Shown: positions 41,475 through 46,346 of the stretch, one piece after another
How positions within the stretch are numbered: position 1 is the first letter of the stretch
How the letters are laid out: each line of letters opens with the position of its first letter
Assembly (NCBI GenBank): GCA_032718475.1
Contig: JAUCBJ010006609.1
Location: 1 to 46,346 of the forward strand
Reading direction: 5' to 3'
DNA length: 46,346 nucleotides
DNA from: Nemertoderma westbladi
Taxonomy: Eukaryota; Xenacoelomorpha; Nemertodermatida; Nemertodermatidae
Made by a program: the position numbers and the translations under genes
The notes under the pieces: model-generated
What the model was told of the DNA's origin: nothing
The model's input: the letters and a program-made list of their open reading frames with translations, nothing else
The model's database searches: none

Positions 41475-42316
41475 ATTCTACGTAAGACTACTGAGTAACT
41501 CCTGTCCAATTGATTTTCCCCGCAATAGCGCTAGTAATTATCAGATCAATTTCCATGGCGCCTTACCTATAAACCCAAACGAAATCTGGGTGGTAGGTAT
41601 AAAAAGTATATTTTACTTAGCTACGTTGCCGTCCATGTATAACAATGTAGAGAATGTTATTTTATTAAAAAAAGGGAAAAAAAATTTTGGGGATACACTT
41701 CCATCCGGTTTGTTCTACAGTATCAATGACATTATAGATTATTTTAACACGGGGGCATTGAAAGATAAATTACAAATAGTTGAAAATACTCAGCAAAATA
41801 GGTTGCAATTTATTTTAGGGAAAGCGGTGCGAGAGTTATTTATAGGTCAACTATTAGCCTATTATTTTGGAATTACTGAAAATAATCTCGGTGCGAATTT
41901 AAATCCAAATTTTAAAATTATTTTGAAGACGAAAAATAATAATATAAAGGGTTATTTAATAAAGGTTATTGGAAATGGAGAAAAAGCTTACCAGATGGTA
42001 TTTTTATGCCCTCAACCACCCAATTCTATTCCAGAACCTAAGTCGAACATGTACGTGACTACTAATATAATTGAAAATCAATATATTAATGACTTTAGTT
42101 TAGCTTTACTTCGTCGTGTTGCGATACCTGATGACGTGAAATTATGGTAGCGTAATAAATAAAGAATTTGCCAAGGATACAATTCATTATATCCCTGTAA
42201 AAAAATCATATAAGATAACATACATTCATATTGAAATAACAGACAAAGAAGGAAAAGATTTGAATTTTGAATACGGGACAACATCTATTACATTACACTT
42301 TAAAAAAATAAATTAA
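41467..42316 (+). CDS. Maverick capsid-associated protein, paralogue 2, C-terminus frame-broken
   Basis: ATG 41467 (an upstream GTG at 41458 is unlikely). N-terminus FYVRLLSNSCPIDFPRNSAS then NPNEIWVVGIKSIFY matches paralogue 1, so the two arose by tandem duplication. The frame stops at TAG 42148-42150 (end IPDDVKLW). The next bases, shifted by one, stay open to TAA 42314-42316 and encode the missing conserved end (YIHIEITDKEGKDLNFEYGT matches the TLRDGQGELINF region of paralogue 1). A one-base break at about 42147 therefore splits the gene. This may be a mutation, an assembly error or a recoding site. Confidence 0.68.
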
Positions 42317-42317
42317 A

Positions 42318-42884
42318 ATGGATTCTGATTTATTTCAAAGATACAGTAAACCTCAATATGGTGGTGCAGACTCTAATCTTGCTGTTTTTAAAGGTGGTAG
42401 AAGTACGAGAGGCTCGACGCAAGTTCCTGTTTTTCGAGGTGGTTCATATGTTGACCCTTACGGTCAACAAATTGGTACATTTGGTCCAAACTTAAAACAA
42501 CGTCGTTTTCAACGTTATCGTAGAGATATGTCGCAAACAAATCAACACGGGGAAGGTATATTTACAGACGCTTTATCTACATTGAAAAAATTTGGTAAAC
42601 CATTAGCTAAAAAAGTTTTACAAAAAGCTTTACCATTTACCACAAAATTTATGAGACAACACGTAATACCAAAAGGTAAGCGGGTCTTACATCAGCAGGC
42701 TAATACGGTTATTAATAAAGCATTAAATAAAATGAAACCATCAACAAGGTCAGTTGTAGAAAAAGTTTATAGAGATTTAAAGCGACCTACTAGACCAATG
42801 TCTATGAACATACATCCTCGTCGTAGTAAAAATAGAAAAATAAAAAAAGGCAAACTGAAACACTGCGAAAAAAGTATTTTTTAA
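42318..42884 (+). CDS. Maverick basic protein with Gly-Gly motifs, 188 aa
   Basis: ATG 42318. N-terminal QYGGADSNLAVFKGG and VPVFRGG repeats are followed by an amphipathic helical segment (GEGIFTDALSTLKKFGKPLA) and a Lys/Arg-rich tail (PRRSKNRKIKKGKLKH). This layout recurs just before the major capsid gene in animal Mavericks (GG...PVFxG...G-x-G-IF...). By analogy to adenovirus pVI/pVII it could bind DNA or disrupt membranes; unproven. It starts one base after the open extension of paralogue 2 ends and is separated from the capsid gene by two bases. Confidence 0.65.
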   Translation: MDSDLFQRYSKPQYGGADSNLAVFKGGRSTRGSTQVPVFRGGSYVDPYGQQIGTFGPNLKQRRFQRYRRDMSQTNQHGEGIFTDALSTLKKFGKPLAKKVLQKALPFTTKFMRQHVIPKGKRVLHQQANTVINKALNKMKPSTRSVVEKVYRDLKRPTRPMSMNIHPRRSKNRKIKKGKLKHCEKSIF

Positions 42885-42886
42885 TA

Positions 42887-44146
42887 ATGTCAATTATTAA
42901 GGAATTAGATTTATTTTCTACGCAGCCAATACAGACTGAATTTAAAGCAAAGCATTATGAAACAATTTACCCAGTATCCAATCTCCGAAGTGAATCTAGG
43001 GAGGTCACGTTCCTTGTACTGAGATCCAATGAATTCTATACGAAACTGCAAGACGCGTTATTAATTACAAAATGTACAGTACGTTGGGATAGACGACTTG
43101 AAAACTCCCATATTTATATGCTGAATTACCCAGCTGAAACTATGTGGAGTGATATTAAAATAGACCTTAATGAGAAGCAGGTTGAAAATAGCAATAACCA
43201 TTATTTCTACAAGTCGTACTTATCCAATTTATTATTTACAACTTACGAGGATAAAAATGGGCTACTGGGTGCGGGTGGTTTTCATCAACCTTTATCTGAA
43301 CACGGAAATGAAATTAATGCCAGCGCGCATCCTATTGGCGAAGCCTTTAGTAAACAAATGCAATTTGTAAGTGGATTGACGATTGATTTTGATACTGAAA
43401 CTAAAATAATACAACCCGGGTATGATTTAAGAATGCATTTTAGAAAAGTATCAAATTCGTTTATTTTTAAAATCACTCCAAACGCAAACGCTGTGACAAA
43501 TCTTCGGCTAGAATTAGATGAAGTAAAGATCCTAATCCCTAGAATGGATGTTAATCCGGTAATAGAAAGCAGTCATCTAAAAGGTTTAGAGAGCTACGAT
43601 ATTGAATATCAATTTCAAAAGAAAGAGGTTACTACATTTACTATTCCCGCGCAAACCACAAATTACACCCAAACAAACATATTTGATGGTAAAAAACCTA
43701 AATTAGTTATTATCGGTTTTATAACTAATAACACTTATTCGGGAGAATTAACTAGCAATCCCTTGAAATTTGAACATTTTAACCTTAGACGTGCGGAACT
43801 GATTGTAGACGGTCTTCCAGTAGGTGGAGTAATATACGAGCCTAATTTTACAGATGGAACATACATTTTTGAGTATACACAATTAATGAAGAACATTAAT
43901 ACATATATTAACGGTTATGGGGGTAATAATATAGACCATGAAACCTACTTAGGTAATTGCCCTCTTATATCCTGGGACCTAACCGCCGACGGCTATGTTA
44001 GAGATCCTCAACCATCGATATATACTAATGGACAATTAAAATTAAGATTTGCCGAGCCGTTGGTTGAGACCATAAATGTAATCGTTTTTAATATTTATGA
44101 TCAATCATTAAGTTTAAATAGCAGGAAAGAAATACATATCGATTAA
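42887..44146 (+). CDS. Maverick major-capsid-like protein (F54H12.2-like)
   Basis: 419 residues from ATG 42887. Beta-rich, with features of the F54H12.2-like family: TEFKAKHYETIYPVSNL, FYTKLQDALLITKCTVRW, an internal LFTTYEDKNGLLGAGGFHQP, VKILIPRMDVNP and a C-terminal RFAEPLVETINVIVFNIYDQ. This family is taken as the double-jelly-roll major capsid protein of animal Mavericks. It is shorter than many Polinton capsid proteins (often near 600 residues), so some surface loops may be missing. The protease ATG follows two bases after its stop. Family by pattern recognition; capsid role by family and context. Confidence 0.68.
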   Translation: MSIIKELDLFSTQPIQTEFKAKHYETIYPVSNLRSESREVTFLVLRSNEFYTKLQDALLITKCTVRWDRRLENSHIYMLNYPAETMWSDIKIDLNEKQVENSNNHYFYKSYLSNLLFTTYEDKNGLLGAGGFHQPLSEHGNEINASAHPIGEAFSKQMQFVSGLTIDFDTETKIIQPGYDLRMHFRKVSNSFIFKITPNANAVTNLRLELDEVKILIPRMDVNPVIESSHLKGLESYDIEYQFQKKEVTTFTIPAQTTNYTQTNIFDGKKPKLVIIGFITNNTYSGELTSNPLKFEHFNLRRAELIVDGLPVGGVIYEPNFTDGTYIFEYTQLMKNINTYINGYGGNNIDHETYLGNCPLISWDLTADGYVRDPQPSIYTNGQLKLRFAEPLVETINVIVFNIYDQSLSLNSRKEIHID

Positions 44147-44148
44147 GT

Positions 44149-44601
44149 ATGTTATCTACAGATGACCTTGACATGTTTCCAGTGGGTGGTCACTATTTGG
44201 GGGCGTTTCCATCTAATAAATTACCTAAATTAGATAATAATAAGCGGAGAGACTATGGCTTAATAGTAAATACCGATAAAGAGCATCTTCCCGGGGTTCA
44301 TTGGATCGCTATATATATACGAGATAATGAGGCTGAATTATTTGATACGTTTGGACCAAAATATCCAAACAGATGTATTGAAAAATGGCTTGAGAAAAAT
44401 TCCGCAAGATGGCGTACTACCCGCAAACAATTTCAAGACCCAAGGAGGACCACATGCGGCCTATACTGTCTCTATTACTTGGTAAATCGAATTGACACAA
44501 ACTATCCAATGAGAGCGTTTACAAATAATGTGGAAATAAATGAAATAATATTATATAAATGGCTTGTTAATTATTATAAAATAAACCAACAAGCGTTGTA
44601 A
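44149..44601 (+). CDS. Maverick adenain-like cysteine protease
   Basis: 150 residues from ATG 44149. The adenain/Ulp1-type order is present: GVHWIAIYI (His51), ELFDTFG (Asp66), QFQDPRRTTCGLYCLYYL (Gln96 and nucleophile Cys103). Such proteases mature the capsid proteins; in adenovirus they cut after small residues such as Gly-Gly, and the GG-rich 188-aa protein is a candidate substrate. Length is a little short against adenovirus protease but normal for Polintons. Complete. Confidence 0.92.
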   Translation: MLSTDDLDMFPVGGHYLGAFPSNKLPKLDNNKRRDYGLIVNTDKEHLPGVHWIAIYIRDNEAELFDTFGPKYPNRCIEKWLEKNSARWRTTRKQFQDPRRTTCGLYCLYYLVNRIDTNYPMRAFTNNVEINEIILYKWLVNYYKINQQAL

Positions 44602-44632
44602 TTAATCATTTAGCTTTTGTTTATCAGATAAA

Positions 44633-45235
44633 ATGGATAATATTATTTTTGTTGATTTTCAATACTATAAGATAGACAATAAGGAGTATCCCGTAGTATT
44701 TAAAGAATTTGCTATATTCGATTCTAATTACACCAAAACTAATGTAAAGACATTTTTAATTAAAGGCCCTCCTAATATTAAGTTATCTGCATTAGATGTA
44801 GCCCACATAAACAATTTACGGGACATGAGTTCGCATTTACCATGGGATTACGGCGACATTTCTCAAGATGACTTTAAAAAATATATGAAGAGACATTTAA
44901 AATATAAAAAAAATATTCATGTATTTGGGTTGATGAAGCAGGCAATATTAGTTTCCCAACTTGATGTTCTCGCACCAAATTCGATGGAGAAATTGTGGAT
45001 ATATCAATATCGACAATATTACAATTATTTAACCCCCTGTCGCTTCCACGATCAATTTATTGCACTAGAAAATAAATGAGCATTTCACTTAAACACAAGG
45101 GATAACTGTCTGCGGTACTGCTCTGCTAAACGTGTCGGCGGGTTTGAATTGAAACGATTTTTCGCGAGAAAGCGTTTAACTAACACTGATGATGATAAAC
45201 AGAAAGAAATAACTGCGGTGGAAGATGTACTCGTA
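44633..45235 (+). CDS. Maverick conserved late protein with in-frame TGA
   Basis: ATG 44633. Residues 1-148 belong to a family I recall from animal Mavericks: IIFVDFQYYKIDNKEYPVVF, FKEFAIFD, FLIKGPP, then a conserved end with CRFH. TGA at 45077-45079 ends the frame, but the same frame continues open for 51 codons to TAG at 45233-45235 and encodes a Cys-rich, basic end (NCLRYCSAKRVGGFELKRFF). Family members usually have C-x2-H and a later C-A/S-x3-V in one protein, so the TGA seems to fall inside the real gene. Function unknown; a nuclease-like fold is a weak guess. Confidence 0.58.
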
Positions 45236-46346
45236 CAGTAGGTTTACTCTAAGCATGTAATGTGATGGGGTAATATAATTGTTTTAATGTCAATAAAAAT
45301 AATAAAAACATTAAAATCTATTTTTTAATATCTCAGTTTGACTGAAGGTGTAGGGCTTAAGTTTACACTCACAAACACACCGTACCTACCGGTAGCCGGC
45401 TGTTGTATCAGAGTTTAACTACCAGTAGCGAGCAGATTTTACTACACATACAGACAACGCTAAACTGTAGAATAGCAGAATGGCTCCCCTCTAGACTGAC
45501 AGCAACCACCGCGCTTTAGCAATACTTACTAATAATAAAATTAAATTAACTCGACATGTGTGGTTCGTGAATGCAGTATTAGAGAAGGCCCACCTAACAA
45601 TAGGCCTACTGGTACCGGCCCAGTAGCACTCTTGTAACTGTATACTTGGATAGAGCAAGAGCCTGATGGTTTCTTCGATTTTTAAGGATTAGGCTATTAC
45701 ACTTGAATGCTTCCAATTTTCTGTTTACAACTTTAATTGGTCTAATCTACATTACTGTGGGCTACTACTGTTGTATAGGTAAGCCTATACAGCAATAGTT
45801 AACTTTATGCGGCCCCCTTTTTCGAATGTTGACTCAATATGCTTTATGGTTAACCTTTAGAACACGCGGATAGGCATATAGGCCTAATGACTACTCCTCA
45901 ACTGAAAGCCACCTACCACATTGATACAATAGGTGTGGTTAGGCGTCGGTAGCGCTATAGGCCCTATAAAATACCCTCGCACTCTGTTACTCTCGCTGAT
46001 ACAATAGGTGTGGTTTGAGGTATAACTAAATAAAATCCACCACATTCTCTGGTTACTAACATTCACTCTATGTTAACGGTCCTATATAAAACATAGTTAG
46101 TTAGTTAGTTAGTTTTTTTTTTATTTATGTGTCCGGTTTTTAAATTAAATTATATATAATATAGACATACACAGACCGGTAACATTTAGGTCTACTTTAT
46201 AAATGCAGAAATGAGTATGAGTGTACGGGTGTACCGGTGTACTAGTTAGATACCAGTATCCATCTATGAAAAATGTTGATGATTAGGCCTATTATTATTA
46301 CAGGTAGGCATTGCTAGTTTAATTTCTTTCCAAATAGTCTCTACCA
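45236..46346. other. right flank, no gene seen
   Basis: No coding frame supported. GATACAATAGGTGTGGTT occurs twice about 75 bp apart (near 45922 and 45998). A (GTTA)n microsatellite lies at about 46091-46111. Several AGGCCTA and ACCGGTA motifs are scattered, as elsewhere in the window. The right terminal inverted repeat of the Maverick was not found. Confidence 0.45.

Larger units (their letters stand above)
34583..45235 (+). mobile_element. Maverick/Polinton gene block lacking PolB
   Basis: All genes are on the + strand in a compact virus-like order: unknown 150-aa protein, RING exon, packaging ATPase, 127-aa protein, 56-aa basic protein, integrase, (LINE insertion), two capsid-associated paralogues, basic 188-aa protein, major capsid-like protein, adenain-like protease and a conserved late protein. 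The capsid-like protein and integrase resemble the F54H12.2/F54H12.3-type pair of animal Mavericks. No protein-primed DNA polymerase B frame or fragment is present from 30890 to 46346. Terminal inverted repeats were not found, so the true ends are unknown. Confidence 0.85.

Noticed and set aside
45884-46066. 60-residue minus-strand frame
   Set aside because: Internal duplication comes from the GATACAATAGGTGTGGTT direct repeat; no domain.
34068-46111. (CTAA)n at 34068-34095 and (GTTA)n at 46091-46111 as Maverick terminal inverted repeats
   Set aside because: They are complementary microsatellites, but the sequences around them do not pair. Polinton terminal repeats should match over a long stretch.

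Overview
This is animal nuclear DNA: AT-rich, with long non-coding tracts, spliced genes, microsatellites and several eukaryote-only classes of mobile element. The mix (BEL/Pao LTR element, CR1/L2-type LINEs, one with a 2A peptide, Helentron-like repeats and a Maverick/Polinton) fits an invertebrate, probably marine. The sequence alone does not give the species. I see no bacterial operon, CRISPR array, rRNA or convincing tRNA. || Layout. 1-1210: possible last exon of a + strand gene, then nothing. 1211-2767 (minus): a three-exon gene for an OB-fold, probably ssDNA-binding, protein; all three splice phases agree. 4342-6463: Helentron-like repeat with an array of 146-bp units between hairpin-plus-CTAGT ends. 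7056-8412 (minus): seven-bladed WD40 propeller followed by a CARD-like domain, broken by two in-frame stops and a frame change. 9060-10507: an interspersed repeat whose second copy (14624-31996) is split by the BEL element. 10740-13705 (minus): decayed LINE with N-terminal hydrophobic segment, 2A motif, PHD finger, endonuclease and RT. 14874-30885: complete BEL/Pao element with two 1198-bp LTRs differing at 4 bases, 5-bp target duplication AAAAC, an intact 2701-codon gag-pol ORF and a broken accessory region after pol. 31997-33771: palindromic repeats and another Helentron-like end. 34583-45235: Maverick/Polinton gene block, all on the + strand, interrupted by a 5'-truncated LINE at about 38368-40420. 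45236-46346: no gene seen. || How the genes work together. The Maverick block has a virion kit: A32-like packaging ATPase, adenain-like protease, an F54H12.2-like probable major capsid protein, two related capsid-associated proteins and three small basic proteins. It also has an integrase with a chromodomain-like tail (F54H12.3-like). It has a RING finger exon and no protein-primed DNA polymerase B anywhere in the window. That absence, the duplicated capsid-associated genes and the late-gene breaks at 42148 and 45077 are the most unusual points. The BEL element should be self-sufficient for reverse transcription and integration, since Gag, protease, RT, RNase H and integrase lie in one intact frame.
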